From Echinometra lucunter (lineage: Eukaryota; Echinodermata; Echinoidea; Camarodonta; Echinometridae), in the NCBI GenBank assembly GCA_029962745.1, contig CM057154.1, positions 28,087,769-28,151,768 on the forward strand: DNA of 64,000 bases, given 5' to 3'. Under the pieces are notes generated by a model. The model made no database searches. It saw only the letters and a program-made list of their open reading frames with translations, and was not told the origin of the DNA. The translations under genes and the position numbers were made by a program. This document shows, one piece after another, positions 12,501 through 22,730 of the stretch (its first letter is position 1; each line of letters starts with the position of its first letter).

Positions 12501-15500
12501 CTCACTAAGGAGCAACAAGACTTTGTTCAGAAGGAGGACTATGTGGTCCTAAGGTAGACTGAATTTTTATGGTGTCAGAGGACTGAAAATGTCTTAAAGA
12601 AGTGTTAATCCTAAGTGGATTGTAGAATTAGATATACTTGTATGAAAGGGAGTACTATGTAGTCCGTAAGTAGGCTAGTATCGGATAAAGGTCATAAAGA
12701 ACTCTTTGTTAAGCAGAATTTTGTTATGAATGGTATTGTTGTACTCAATGAGGCTAGTAGAGTATAAAGTTATGTGAGGACTGCTGATTCTAAGATAAGC
12801 TACCATATCATAAAGGCTCTTACCGACAGTTTTAAATAGAATTTAGAATAGAACATTCAGGGAGAGGACTACATCTATGTAGTTTTTTCATAGGCCTGAC
12901 AATTATAAGGGTCTTATGCTACCTAAGTTTAGAACAGATATTTTTCATGTGGAGGGCTGTGTACTCCAAAGAGGGGCTTACAAAATGTAATGGATCTTTA
13001 CGGGCTTATACAGGATTCAGCTTTTGGCTGAAGGAGGACTAAATGTATGTTGTCTTACGATACACGTTGGCTGACATTATGTTTAAGAAGCTGTTGAGCA
13101 TGGATACAGAAAAACAGTTGTATTCTTCTTCTGGAGGATGATGTGGTCACATGATAGGAAAGAGCATATCTGGTTAGACTGACTTTGAATGTGATTTTTG
13201 TGAATTAGAATAGGACCTTGTCTCGAAGGAGACCTGTGTGGTTCTAAGGGAGGATACAACATATTTTTGGTTAGTCTGAAAACATATACATACAAGACGT
13301 AAACCACTTTACTTCCTTGCAAAGTATTTCGACTTGAATGTGATATAAAGCTTTAAGGTACATCCTTCCATAAGAACAACCATACCTTTATTTTTGTTAT
13401 TGGTTTCTCTGTCATTTTGTGTCCCTGCAGCCGATGTAGAAGTCCGCGCCAGGATACGTTAGAGACGGAGACTGGGCGGAGCCTAGGTAGTGAGGTGAGC
13501 GGAGACGTTCCTTGTGAAGTTATTGCTAGCGGTAAGATGTCGCCCCCAGGCAGCGATGAAGGATTCGGCGATGCATCCAGCATCACTGAGGGCAGCAGAC
13601 ACAGTTCAAGATTGGCCTCTTCTTCATATTCATATGATTCAAGAGAGGTAATGATATTATGGTTTTAATAAGGATCAAAGCGCCTGTTCATTGTATCACT
13701 TCTCATTTGATCCAGTGCCATCACACCTAAGAAGACACAGTGGGTCAGTGATGCAGCAGTTGACTCATTACTAGGAGTTCAGGGTTCAATGCCATGTTGA
13801 CATCCTAGTGATAAGGCAGTTATCTTCAGTTACCGTATTCCTCAAATAGAACTTAAAGTGGCAGATCTTCCTAATTACTTACCAACATGTAAACACTTGT
13901 TTTGATAGTAGTTGGACTTTTTCTTAAAAACCCACCCTCACCATGAACAACAATTGGGCTTCTGCACCTACAGTTCAACTGTGTATAGAGGGATTTAAAT
14001 TTGATATATATCGTTAGAAAATGTCTTATTTATAGTGTAACTCGATATCAAGAAACATGTTCCCTTTTTTTGTTCATTATTTTTCCATATTGTTCTGGCA
14101 GAAAGAAAAATAGTTAGTTATGAAATACTGGTCTGTTACATGACTTACATGACAAAACTTAGTGACTTACTGACTGCCTTTAATGCTTAGGACGGTGTGT
14201 CCCTTCACCTTCCTATGGGTGATCCTTTTCCAAAAGGATCTGATAGTACTAAAAGTTAGTAGTATCAATAAAGTATTCACATTCAATCTTTTCTTGACCA
14301 AGGTCATCCACGAAGGTCACAACGGTGAAATCTGCAGCGATGCAGATGACATCGATGTCATCAAGAAGACTCACTTCAAGGAAGCTGACGAGGAGACGGG
14401 TGGACCAGAGGTCATTGCCAGGAACGGAGACGGGAAGGCCATCACCGTCGAGCTCGTCAACGGCAAGTCTCATGAGAAGGAGAACGAGGAGGAGGCAGGA
14501 GAGAAGAGGAAGGAGGAGGATGAGGAGGGGGAGGAGGAGGGAGAGGATACGATTGCGTCTAGCAGGAGCAGTGCTGATCCTGTCTTGGAGATGAAGGGGT
14601 TGAATATCCCAGAGGCATCAAGTCATCTGATGGCTGATATGGCAACAGCATCACCCGCATCATCTAATGGAGGAGTTTACTCGGTGAGAATCTCTTTAAA
14701 GGCATTGGCTAACTTTGTGAGTAGCTGATTTAAAAAATTCTCAAACTAAGATGAAACATGTGTATGAGTACTTGTATTTGTATTTAAAAACCCTGAAACC
14801 AACCATAATTTGGAATGAAAAAGTGTAAGTTAGACGCAAACGGCTATTTTATTATCCTTCGTCTCACGAGACAATCACTAAGAGGACCACTTTGCTTGAA
14901 TTTGAAAATGCCGTTATGTGCCTCCCGCCGTGTGATTCGCCAATACACACAGTACGGTAAGGTGAGTCATGCGCGCATGCGCACTCCTTATGTCTATTCT
15001 GTGCAATCGACCCTCGTATAGTTTTCAAACATTGGTTCATATTTTTGATATTTAAAAATACTTCCTGTGGATATTATACTTTGAAACTTTCAGACTGGTA
15101 TTTTTACACTATAACCCTTATGTTTATCCCATTTTCAAGTAACAAAACAAGATTTTTTAAAATCATAACAATGTTAGCCAATGTCTTTAATATACACCGG
15201 CGATAGTTTCTGTGAAGGAGATGCAATAATCAAGTTCTGAAGGAGTCACCTGGAACTAAGAGAGGGTGATAATTTAGTGAAAGTTTTAGAATATTGTGTA
15301 CTCAACTGAAATGTTGCAAAATTGAAAACTGTTCTAAAAGAGTACTTTTTGTATAGATATATCTTTTAACAAATAAAAGATGTACTGAAACAAACATAAT
15401 AAAACTGTCACATTGACATCTGTTTCTATTTCCACAGCATAAGTGTACCTGTTGATGTTCTAATGTGGAAAAAAAAAAATGTTCCTGATCTCGCATTGTA

Positions 15501-18500
15501 GATTATCATTTCTGTCTTTCTTTTTCTAGAATGAACTGCTGGACTCATTCAGTCTCAACCTCCACCGCATTGACAAGGATGTCCAGCGCTGCGACCGAAA
15601 TTACCATTACTTTACCTCATCGAACCTGGAGAAGCTTCGTAACGTCATGTGCACATATGTCTGGGAGCATCTAGATGTCGGCTATGTCCAGGGCATGTGT
15701 GACCTTGTTGCTCCGCTTCTTGTCATTCTTGATGATGGTGAGTCTAAATGCCATGACTCCCTTTGCGAAACAACCACTAACGGGATTTTGAAAGAAATTG
15801 CAGAGAAGTAGTTAAGGGCAGTTCCAGCGTTACGGACATTACATTTCGGATGATTTTTGCAACTTCAAAAGGTCATAAAGATAACACCACTTTATTATGC
15901 GGAACTGATAAGATGCAATCACGCAAAAAAATCCTTGACCATTAGCAGTGAAAGTTTCAGTCCATTTCAGCACATTCTGTGGTAGTTATGATATGTTTTC
16001 GTTACAGACATTACATTTGTTTGACAAGAAATGTAATGCCCGTAACAAAACATAACATGCCATAACTACCAAATGCTGAACTGAAATGGACTAAAACTTT
16101 CGCTATTAATAATCAAGGGTGTTTTGTGCATGATTCCATCATATGAGTTCCGAATAAAAAGTGGTTTTATCTTAATAACCTTTTAAAGATGCAACAGTGT
16201 AATGTCCGTAACTGCCCTTAAGGATATATAATACCATGATTGTACATGTATACTAAAGATAAGCTTCAGTTCTGGTCACATGATTACACTGTGCAAAAAC
16301 TATTTGAAAGTGATGGAGAAAGGTTGATTAAGTAGTAAATAAAAATTGGTGATACCGTGAGGTTTTGAGGTCATCACAATGATAAGTAATTAACTCAATC
16401 TTGTTGAAATTAAGCACATGCACTGCACACAGAAATGTGTATACAGGACTACACAAAAATGTTTGGGCTGAACATTCAAGCTATTTTTAGTCATATTTCA
16501 GATATGAGAGCATTTGAAGAGTAGCTCTTTTTAAGGGAAATTTGTATTATGGTATTCTTCCAAACTGCTATAAAAAGATGGAGGAAGCTCACAATTCATC
16601 TTTCACCTCCTCCCTGAATGCCAGCTATTCTTAAAGTGATTACACAGTGGTAAAAAAAATTTTGATATATGATCAAGAATAGAATTCTAAGAAGAATAAC
16701 ATTAAAAATTTGATGATTTTCAATCGAAATCAATGCATTTTGGATAATTTTCTCATAAAAAGTCAAGAGTTGACCAACAAATTTGAGTATGAGGTATGAC
16801 GTAAAAGTGGGTACCCAGCTTCGTGCATTGCAATTGTGCTGCGCGCTAGACTGTACAATATGTATTAACCTTGCGCGCATTTTGCTAGAAGTGCGCGACA
16901 AGGTACCCACTTTTACGTCAAAGTGGGTACCCAGTCGAAACTGGGTCACAGCTGAGGGGTCAAAAATATCCTGAAATCTTACCACATTTGGGGGTTTCCT
17001 TGGCAACAGGACTTTTTAAAAAACTTTAGGCAGATGAATTTCTGCTAATAAAATCATGCTCTTTTAAATGAGCTAACATTGTTTCAGCATTGGGTACCCC
17101 CTTTAAAGTTCAAATGATCATATTGATATCAATTTTGAGAGAGTAGCTTTAAACAGACATACTGAACCTGTTTGTCTTGAATTCATGAGAGAATCCTCCC
17201 TCCTGTAAGAGAAATTATTTGAAACAGTCTTCTAGTTGGAGCAAAGGCCAAGTCTCCTAGGTTGTGGCCAGTCACAGATATTATGGTGCTGTAATTAGAC
17301 ATCGATTCTCATTCTGGTGTATTCTTTGATTGGAAGGCTCATGTGCCTTCTCAGTGCGTCATTCAATAGAAACTTATTGCTGAAAAGTTCAGAGGATGGC
17401 TTAACCCATAGAGGTACAGTGTCTCCTTTAGGAGATGCTTTTGCAGTATCTGTTGGTCCAGAATGTTGGGCAGTACATATCATACATGAGCAGAAAGAGA
17501 AAAATGCACTGACAAATTTGAGCCCATTCCCATCGCTGTATGGTGTGGCGTTCTCGAATTAGAGCAGTTTAAGTGTAACTAATCATTAAACTCTTGAAAT
17601 TGGCAGCGCAGTGAATATCATATAATCACCATTTCCGTGTTCAAATTGGCAGTTTCAGCTTAAATTTTGCAATCATAATTCATTTTGGTTCATGTTATAT
17701 CTATAATTATTTTTTTCAAATCCTGAAGAGTGGAAAAAACTAATATTTGTTGCCAATTTGTGGATTGAAGATGATTAATTCAGACCTCTAAAAAGCTCTG
17801 TACTTCTATGGGTTAAATCATTAAAAAAAATGTCCATAACCCATTCAAAAAGTATTCACCTGTAATATATTTTATGTCTGTAGTCCAGCCTACTTCTTCC
17901 GACGTATGGTGGCAGACTGATGTTGAAGTTGAACTGCTAGCAGAAGAAGTTGCATTTTTAAAACTCCATATCTCATCCTGTTTGGATCATTTATGTTTTA
18001 CTCTTTGTTTACAGAGGCCAAATCATACAGCTGCTTCTGTGAGCTCATGAAACGTATGTCAAAGAACTTCCCACATGGTGGTGCTATGGATACGCATTTT
18101 GCCAACATGAGGTCCCTTATCCAGGTAAGATAATTTAAGAGGAAATGTTAATATTTTTTTTAAGTTTTAGGTACATATACTTCTGTAAATATGTTGTTGA
18201 AATTGACATGTTAGTTCCATTGACTATGATAGTTGTAGCTGAAGTCCTTTAGTATGTGAGAAATTGTGTGTACTGTATATTGAAAATAGTTATTGTACTG
18301 TAAGATAAATACTCATATCACACACTTCACATAATGATGGTTTTATGATGTCTTATTTTGCACTCACTTTCATATTTGAAAGAAAATAGCATCCCAACTA
18401 ACAGCAAATATTTTCATCATGTTTGATATTTCTTGTGATAGGATTGTGCAAGGTTCCTGACTTTTTAATGATTTGGTAAAGTATGTTGATTGGAAGTCAG

Positions 18501-20209
18501 TCTTTGTCTAAAAACACATTAAAAGTGTTAAAGTTAAAGTTTGAAGTAGCTTCATCGACCTCCTGTTCTTTTCAGATCTTGGACTGTGAGATGTTTGAGC
18601 TAATGCATCAGAATGGTGACTACACTCACTTCTACTTCTGCTATCGATGGTTCCTACTAGACTTCAAGAGAGGTCAGTTCAACTTAACGAAAGAAAATGT
18701 AGAATTTGTTTTTCTCCTTTCATCCCTTGCCCTTGCTCTTGTACTAGTGATGCTGAAGCAAAAGAAAAGAGGAAAGATGAGACAGAGAGACAGACAAACA
18801 GAAAGAAGAGACAGAGAGACAGAGAAACAGACACAGACAAACAGGGATGCATGGAGAATTGGATAGAGATCAAGACAGGGAAGAGAGAAAGGGGAGAAAC
18901 TACATTAAAAAAAAGAAAAATGGGGAAAGGAAGAGTGGGATAAAAAAGAAATCATAGATGCTGAAAAGATGAATATTTTGGATTACAGTGCATAATTGAT
19001 TTTAATGAACATATTTCAGTATGTTCCTGTAAATGTATTGTGATGTCAGGAAGATAATTGAATTGTATGATAACATACACGTACCTCTTTTCAGGCAACC
19101 CCACAAAAAACACAGGATTTTCCATGTGCATATAATCAAAATACTTTGGAAAGAGATGCAGTTTTCCTGAAATAATCACAGTTACTTTTGACCTTCAAAC
19201 CCCTGTACCTTACTGCAGAGCTGGTGTACGATGATACATTCGCTGTATGGGAGACCATCTGGGCAGCCAAGCACTGTGCTTCAAGTCAGATGGTTCTCTT
19301 CATCGCTCTAGCACTGGTGGAGTATTACAGAGACATCATCCTGGATAACAACATGGACTTTACCGATATCATCAAGTTCTTCAATGGTAAGACAAGCGCC
19401 ATTTCTTTTGGGCATGTCTGCACCATGTGTCCTGTGCAACATTTGGCTTCTATCCATTTATTTGACCCCTAAATAAAAAGATCTTTTGATATGCCAAGTC
19501 AATTTTGGCAGACCATTTTCTTGCAAATGGTATTAATAATTAAAAGGACTTCAGTCATTGATCATATCTAGACATTTTTAGTATTTGGTGAAATAGATTA
19601 ATAAAAGACATATGTCATAAGGGACACATAGCAAGGAATTGTGCTTTCTTATCATTTTGTCTGGTAAGAGCCAGAGAAGCATTTTAAAACATAGCCCTTT
19701 ACACATTGTTTACCTTGTCATTTCATTGTATTTTTATACCTGTCATAGCTTTTTTCTTCTTTCCCCCTTTTTTGTTTTTAGTTGTTAGTTGTTTTCTTGG
19801 GGGGGGGGGGGGATGTTCTTACTCATTGACTAGTATCTGCAGGAACAAAATGATTTGCTCATGTCATTTCTTGACTGCTGATAGTTCACCCTAGAGTGAA
19901 CTATTGCATTTTTTTCATTGTTAATAAAAGAAGTACAATTCTATATTTTTCATAGCATGAATTGTCGGCAAAATGTACTTTGAAATGAAATGCAGTCAAT
20001 CATACAGTTTTTTTTCTTAAAGGGGAAAAATGCCATGACCAGTGATATTATCACTGATCCATAGCCTCAGATAAGTTCTGATATTACGTTTCTAATATTC
20101 TTGTTTAACCCTTCTTACAGAAATGGCCGAGCATCATGATGCCAAAGCAGTGCTAAAGATAGCAAGGGAGCTGGTGCACCGAGTTCAGAGCCTGATTGAG
20201 AACCAGTGA
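3253..20209 (+). CDS. SGSM2: SGSM1/2-family Rab GAP (RUN/PH_RBD/TBC protein), 3' part of gene, 13 exons
   Basis: Small G protein signalling modulator (RUTBC family), a GTPase-activating protein for Rab GTPases on endomembranes. Coding exons: 3253-3564, 4196-4427, 6660-6724, 8323-8537, 10155-10359, 12400-12553, 13431-13647, 14303-14683, 15530-15737, 18015-18124, 18576-18672, 19219-19386, 20121-20209. All junctions are GT/AG and all phases match, giving 816 residues plus TGA. The first exon holds the end of the PH-like Rab-binding domain ([20 protein letters not shown]). The TBC domain starts in exon 4 ([15 protein letters not shown]) and exon 5 ([11 protein letters not shown]). It is split by an acidic insert in exons 6-8 and resumes in exons 9-13. 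The arginine finger (IDKDVQR, Arg codon 15587-15589) and glutamine finger (GYVQGMCDL, Gln codon 15689-15691) are both present, so catalysis is likely intact. The RUN domain must lie left of the window. I cannot separate SGSM1 from SGSM2 by sequence here; the MNT neighbour argues for SGSM2 or the pro-orthologue. Confidence 0.95.
4196..4427 (+). CDS. SGSM2: SGSM exon 2: Ser/Pro-rich linker
   Basis: The acceptor is CTCTACCAG|TCCCTG and the donor ACCAGCAG|GTGGGA. The exon enters in phase 1 and leaves in phase 2. It encodes a low-complexity linker ([20 protein letters not shown], then [17 protein letters not shown]). The sequence diverges fast between species, so the call rests on exact phase fit and position between two well-conserved exons. 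Confidence 0.85.
4877..5840. mobile_element. Putative DNA-transposon relic with 43-bp terminal inverted repeats
   Basis: The left arm 4877-4919 (core CCCTTCTGGCTCCAAACAG) and right arm 5797-5840 (core CTGTTTGGAGCCAAAAGGG) are inverted and about 80% alike. A third copy of the core lies at 5858-5879 in the left-arm orientation. There is no long open frame between the arms, so it is non-autonomous or decayed. No clear target duplication was seen. Confidence 0.55.
6660..6724 (+). CDS. SGSM2: SGSM exon 3: start of the TBC region (FYGW)
   Basis: A 65-base exon with acceptor CATCCATAG|A and donor GGTT|GTAAGT. It encodes [20 protein letters not shown] followed by G and a split W, equivalent to the LCDNMKYQILSRAFYGW stretch of human SGSM2. 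It is too short for ORF-based detection and was found by family match and phase. Confidence 0.92.
6873..6897. repeat. Poly(C) run of 25
   Basis: Uninterrupted C homopolymer in an SGSM intron, the longest of many G/C runs in the window. Confidence 0.95.
7600..7722. repeat. Repeat-like segment bounded by TACTGTA ends
   Basis: Begins TACTGTAAGT and ends ACTTATACAGTA (inverse), with repeated TCGCGAAAAT/TTTGCGAAAAT words inside. A similar vocabulary appears at 49321-49585. Probably a dispersed element; the family is not named. Confidence 0.35.
7886..7971 (+). pseudogene. Decayed copy of the 5' half of SGSM exon 4
   Basis: An acceptor CCCTTAG is followed by GGTTTGCCCTTTGCAGACAT, aligned base for base with the real exon (GGTTAGCCCATTGCAGACAC). 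In the same phase it reads [18 protein letters not shown] and then TAG at 7942-7944, where the real exon has His. Homology fades after about 7971. The in-frame stop makes it non-functional as a coding exon. Confidence 0.8.
7984..8290. repeat. Minisatellite, about 60-75-bp unit, 4-5 copies
   Basis: Repeats of TGATACACTTCTATAAAA followed by CAATACTCTTGTGTACTTA and CATTCCATATT start near 7990, 8061, 8119 and 8194, with a partial copy at about 8250. The array fills the gap between the relic exon and the true exon 4. Confidence 0.85.
8323..8537 (+). CDS. SGSM2: SGSM exon 4: CRHL segment and first TBC helix
   Basis: The acceptor is CCCATCAG|GGTTAGCC and the donor AGAGAG|GTGAGC; it leaves in phase 0. 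It encodes [20 protein letters not shown], then [20 protein letters not shown] and [14 protein letters not shown], the start of the TBC fold. This exon has decayed partial copies on both sides (7886-7971 upstream, 9303-9672 downstream), described separately. Confidence 0.95.
9303..9672 (+). pseudogene. Decayed copies of the 3' end of SGSM exon 4
   Basis: At least three, probably four, copies of the exon-4 end and its donor region lie downstream of the true exon: about 9303-9330 (partial), 9350-9407, 9474-9532 and 9617-9672. The last reads [17 protein letters not shown] followed by GTGAGT, against [17 protein letters not shown] and GTGAGC in the true exon. The middle two are parts of a 125-bp tandem duplication and their donors are lost (ATGAGC). 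Confidence 0.75.
9360..9605. repeat. Two-copy tandem duplication, 125-bp period
   Basis: GAATCTACTTTTGTGACCGG begins at 9360 and again at 9485, and similarity continues through TTTTGTTTTRGTTTATGATT. Near identity between the units indicates a recent duplication. Confidence 0.9.
9710..9978. mobile_element. Long hairpin (104-bp inverted arms)
   Basis: The left arm 9710-9813 and right arm 9875-9978 are inverted and roughly 90% identical, with a loop of about 60 bases. Homology continues weakly outward. It looks like a fold-back element or an inverted duplication. No target duplication was identified. Confidence 0.8.
10155..10359 (+). CDS. SGSM2: SGSM exon 5: TBC helix 2 (VWPYLLGHY)
   Basis: The acceptor is GAAATTAG|GTTTGG and the donor CTCACAG|GTGAGT. 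It encodes [20 protein letters not shown] and then [19 protein letters not shown], both direct matches to SGSM family blocks. It leaves in phase 1. Confidence 0.95.
10841..11180 (-). mobile_element. Probable LINE 3' tail
   Basis: Read on minus, it ends AAATAAATGAATTGAATGAA followed by an A-rich stretch, typical of CR1/L2-type LINE 3' ends. No reverse-transcriptase frame is present. Family assignment is inference. Confidence 0.4.
12400..12553 (+). CDS. SGSM2: SGSM exon 6: acidic insert
   Basis: The acceptor is TCTGCTTAG|GTCATG and the donor CCTAAG|GTAGAC; phases are 1 in and 2 out. It encodes an acidic stretch ([20 protein letters not shown], then [15 protein letters not shown]) forming part of the long insertion that splits the TBC domain in this family. 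Little sequence conservation is expected here. Confidence 0.85.
13431..13647 (+). CDS. SGSM2: SGSM exon 7: Ser-rich insert
   Basis: The acceptor is CCCTGCAG|CCGATG and the donor AGAGAG|GTAATG; it enters in phase 2 and leaves in phase 0. It encodes a disordered, Ser/Gly-rich segment ending [14 protein letters not shown]. It belongs to the TBC-interrupting insert. Confidence 0.85.
14303..14683 (+). CDS. SGSM2: SGSM exon 8: Glu/Lys-rich end of insert
   Basis: The acceptor is TTGACCAAG|GTCATC and the donor TACTCG|GTGAGA; both phases are 0 and the length is 127 codons. It carries a charged run ([20 protein letters not shown]) and ends SSNGGVYS, matching the SSGVTYS block just before TBC resumes in human SGSM2. 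A TTAA-flanked transposon starts only 12 bases after the donor GT (14696). Confidence 0.9.
14696..15190. mobile_element. TTAA-flanked MITE, family A copy 1
   Basis: Begins TTAAAGGCATTGGCTAACTT and ends CAATGTCTTTAA (inverse TTAAAGACATTGGCTAAC), about 22-bp inverted termini within TTAA duplications. Length is 495 bp. A second copy is at 28238-28731. It sits 12 bases inside the intron after SGSM exon 8. The short reading frames shared by both copies reflect repeat identity, not a gene. Confidence 0.85.
15530..15737 (+). CDS. SGSM2: SGSM exon 9: TBC catalytic core, Arg and Gln fingers
   Basis: The acceptor is TTTTTCTAG|AATGAA and the donor GATGATG|GTGAGT; it leaves in phase 1. It encodes [20 protein letters not shown], then [20 protein letters not shown] and [24 protein letters not shown] is the IxxDxxR arginine-finger motif and YVQ the glutamine-finger motif of TBC Rab GAPs. 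Confidence 0.97.
15812..16221. mobile_element. TTAA-flanked palindromic MITE, family B
   Basis: TTAAGGGCAGTT at the left and AACTGCCCTTAA at the right, 410 bp. The two halves are inverted copies of about 195 bases at roughly 75-80% identity. The motif TTACRGACATTACA recurs at the ends and the centre. TTAA duplications are the piggyBac signature. Confidence 0.8.
16797..16920. mobile_element. Small inverted-repeat element
   Basis: A perfect 19-bp inverted pair, TGACGTAAAAGTGGGTACC at 16797-16815 and its complement at 16902-16920, with GCGCGC-rich interior. A further AAGTGGGTACCCAG copy follows at 16921. Confidence 0.6.
18015..18124 (+). CDS. SGSM2: SGSM exon 10: TBC helices
   Basis: The acceptor is GTTTACAG|AGGCCA and the donor ATCCAG|GTAAGA; it leaves in phase 0. 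It encodes [20 protein letters not shown] and [13 protein letters not shown], near-identical to the vertebrate proteins. Confidence 0.97.
18576..18672 (+). CDS. SGSM2: SGSM exon 11: TBC ([18 protein letters not shown])
   Basis: The acceptor is CTTTTCAG|ATCTTG and the donor AAGAGAG|GTCAGT; it leaves in phase 1. It encodes [20 protein letters not shown] and [12 protein letters not shown], among the most conserved stretches of the family. Confidence 0.97.
18730..18950. repeat. Purine-rich (GA/GACA) tract in SGSM intron
   Basis: AGACAGAGAGACAGACAAAC-type repeats follow exon 11. Low complexity only; the frames through it are spurious. Confidence 0.8.
19219..19386 (+). CDS. SGSM2: SGSM exon 12: TBC ([10 protein letters not shown])
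   Basis: The acceptor is TACTGCAG|AGCTGG and the donor TTCAATG|GTAAGA; it leaves in phase 1. It encodes [20 protein letters not shown], then [20 protein letters not shown] and [11 protein letters not shown], a close match to human SGSM2. Confidence 0.97.
20121..20209 (+). CDS. SGSM2: SGSM last exon with stop
   Basis: The acceptor is CTTCTTACAG|AAATGG. It encodes [20 protein letters not shown] and RVQSLIENQ, then TGA at 20207-20209. The human protein ends at the same point (TLIENK), so the C terminus is complete. Confidence 0.96.
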
Positions 20210-21290
20210 ATCGAGCTGCAATACTGAGAAATGTTAACCAGTCTCTGCTCCCACCATAGTCATCTAGCAGCAAACATCCAGCGGCAGTAGCAGTATCATC
20301 CAGAAGTCAGGATGGCATGGGGTTTGAATTAGCATTATGTCTTTGGTGTTTTTTGATGTTTTATAGACCTCTCCAAACAACCAAATGCTTGTCCAGACGT
20401 CCCTCCCTTCTAGTCAGTGATGTGTATTATTTTGTTGTCTGTGCTAGTCGGAAATGCAAGTTGAAAATCGTATATAAAGCTCAAAATATCTGTCAACATT
20501 TTTCTTTTGTGTTTCTTCTTGGTTCAACCAATACAAACAGTGCTGAATGCTGTCGTTATTGTATTCAAAACTTGGCTCCTTGTTTTTCCATTTACTTAGT
20601 ACTTTCAAGGTATATTGTGGCATAATGTTATGAAAATTGATATAAATTTGACATGTATTAATTTTCATAAAAGAAGGCCAAATATCAAAAAGGAAATGCT
20701 AGGAAGTTTTGTTGAGTTTTCTGTCACCCAAATTTTTTTTATTGAGGCATTGTATTGTTGAAATGTTGAAAATTGAATTTTGGTTTTATAGTTAAGATGT
20801 TAAGAAATGGAAGCAAGATCTGAGCAATCGAGAGACGATGCATAAAGGTATTCTGTACATGAAGTGAGTGAAGTCAAATCCTCAAGGATATACATCACAT
20901 GTATTAATAAAAAATAAAAAAAAGAAAAGGGCACAATTTATATGCAGCTTATGTTTGAGGAGAGTCTAACGAATGATGTAATCAATGAGATATGGAGCTT
21001 AAGAGACCAAAAAGATGTATGTAACGTAGACATGATGCATCTTACTAAAGGAAGAACAGATTATTAAGTGGATTATACATGAAAACTTCCAGCTTGCGGT
21101 GTTTTTGTGAAGTCACAAGTACCGTTTCATGAAACAGTTAAGAACATTGATTATGGTGTAAGATGTAAGTATGAAGCTATGGATTTACAGGTATTTGGAT
21201 TTAATAACATCTTGATGTTTTATTTAGGACTTGTTGCTTCAGAACAGCAAACAGGTTCTTTGTTAATGCAGAATAAAAACTGAAATGCAA
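20210..21290 (+). other. SGSM2: Probable SGSM 3' UTR, minimum extent
   Basis: AT-rich sequence after the stop with AATAAA signals at 20906-20911 and 21272-21277. No U/GU-rich downstream element is clear, and the true 3' end may lie further right, since more AATAAA motifs occur downstream. The end given is a guess. Confidence 0.4.
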
Positions 21291-22305
21291 GATACTTGCA
21301 TTATTGCATTGAATAGTTAAGTTCAAATGAAAAAAAAAATGGTGTTGTAATTGTTGATCATTAAGTTTAATGTTATCCAGTACTTTAATACCTCTTGTAT
21401 TTCATTAGGGAAATGTGCAATACGAGGATTATAGAATCTGTCATAGAGGCTCCTTTCATACTAACGTTATTTAATTAAGTGACAGAGATTGTGCATAAGA
21501 CTGGGTCGGACATTAAACAGTAACTTCTTATTTGGATTCAGTGAGCACAAATCATTCCACTAGCATAGCAGTACTAAGGAAAGATTTTCTATTTCCAGTC
21601 AGTGTGATGGATGAATGAGCAAGAAATATCTTTGTGTTGCAGTGATCATCGCTCTCTTGCTATTCCGGAATTCCTGATATCCTAAATAATCAGCATGCAA
21701 AAGGTCTCATCAAAAATTCAAGTATGAACATTGCTGCCAGATTCCAAGGAAGGACAGCTTTGTCATTTGTCATTGCAAGAATAAACACGTGCTCTCTGAG
21801 CTTTTCATGCAGTTCTTGATTTCCTGGCATGCATGGCTACGTTTTGAAATTTTTTCATGAATTAGTCATTTAAAAAAAGTTTTTGGAATGTTTTCATCAC
21901 TTTATGTGTCCTTTAGTTCAAACTTGAAAGTTGATGTTTGTTGCATATCTTGTTCTAGCTAAATGACACACGTAACCCATTTATGACAAGAATTATTTGA
22001 AGCCTTGTTGTTTCAGTTTTTGTTCTTCAAATTGGCAACACCACTATTTGTCTTTTATTGAGCTACATTTTTATCATAAAATGCCATATATCTGAAATGA
22101 AATATTCATTGATAGAAAGTATGTTGAGGAGTGAACAAGGTGCCAATTTGTATGGAGAAACAGTCATCTGGAACTTTGCATTGCTAATTGAAGGAATTTT
22201 TTTCTTTTACAAAAATTTCAGCATCAAACAACAAGTACTGACACAACCAAAATGGGTACAATATGTGTAGGATTTTGTGCTCTTTCTGCTCATGTATTTG
22301 GTATG

Positions 22306-22730
22306 GTTTAAGGTAGAGTCCCCAGTTTTCCGCGATAGGGAAAACGGAAAAATTTCACGGAATTCGAGAAGAACACGGAATTCACGGAATTTCACAGAAA
22401 ATGCGATTTTCAGGTTTAAAAATCTGAATTACGAAGAATTGAGTGAAAATCATGAAAATCAAAGCAAAATCGTGCATCGGTGGAAAATCTGCTGATCAAA
22501 CCTGTTCACACTATGTAGCATGTGTTCGCCAAGCTTGATCTGCATACTACAGATCGAATATATTAAAGAAACTTTCGTTTTTCTAAGATTTCGAGTTTTC
22601 CACTATTTATAATTGCTTTATCATATGTTTCTTACATGTCACCAAAGAACACGGAATTTGAAGTTTAGAACACCGAAGAACACGGAATTCGCATTTTAGA
22701 AAACGGAAAACTGGGGACTCTAGTTTAAGG
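22306..22730. mobile_element. Complete hAT-type MITE with perfect 8-bp target duplication
   Basis: The body is 22314-22722. Termini TAGAGTCCCCAGTTTTCCG and its exact complement form a 19-bp inverted repeat. The flanks GTTTAAGG (22306-22313) and GTTTAAGG (22723-22730) are identical 8-mers, the hAT superfamily signature. The interior has repeated ACACGGAATT words and no transposase. Confidence 0.92.

Noticed and set aside
14815..15021. 68-codon frame, with a 77-codon look-alike at 28357-28590
   Set aside because: The similarity is due to two copies of one transposon; the frames do not follow a coding pattern and the element is non-autonomous.
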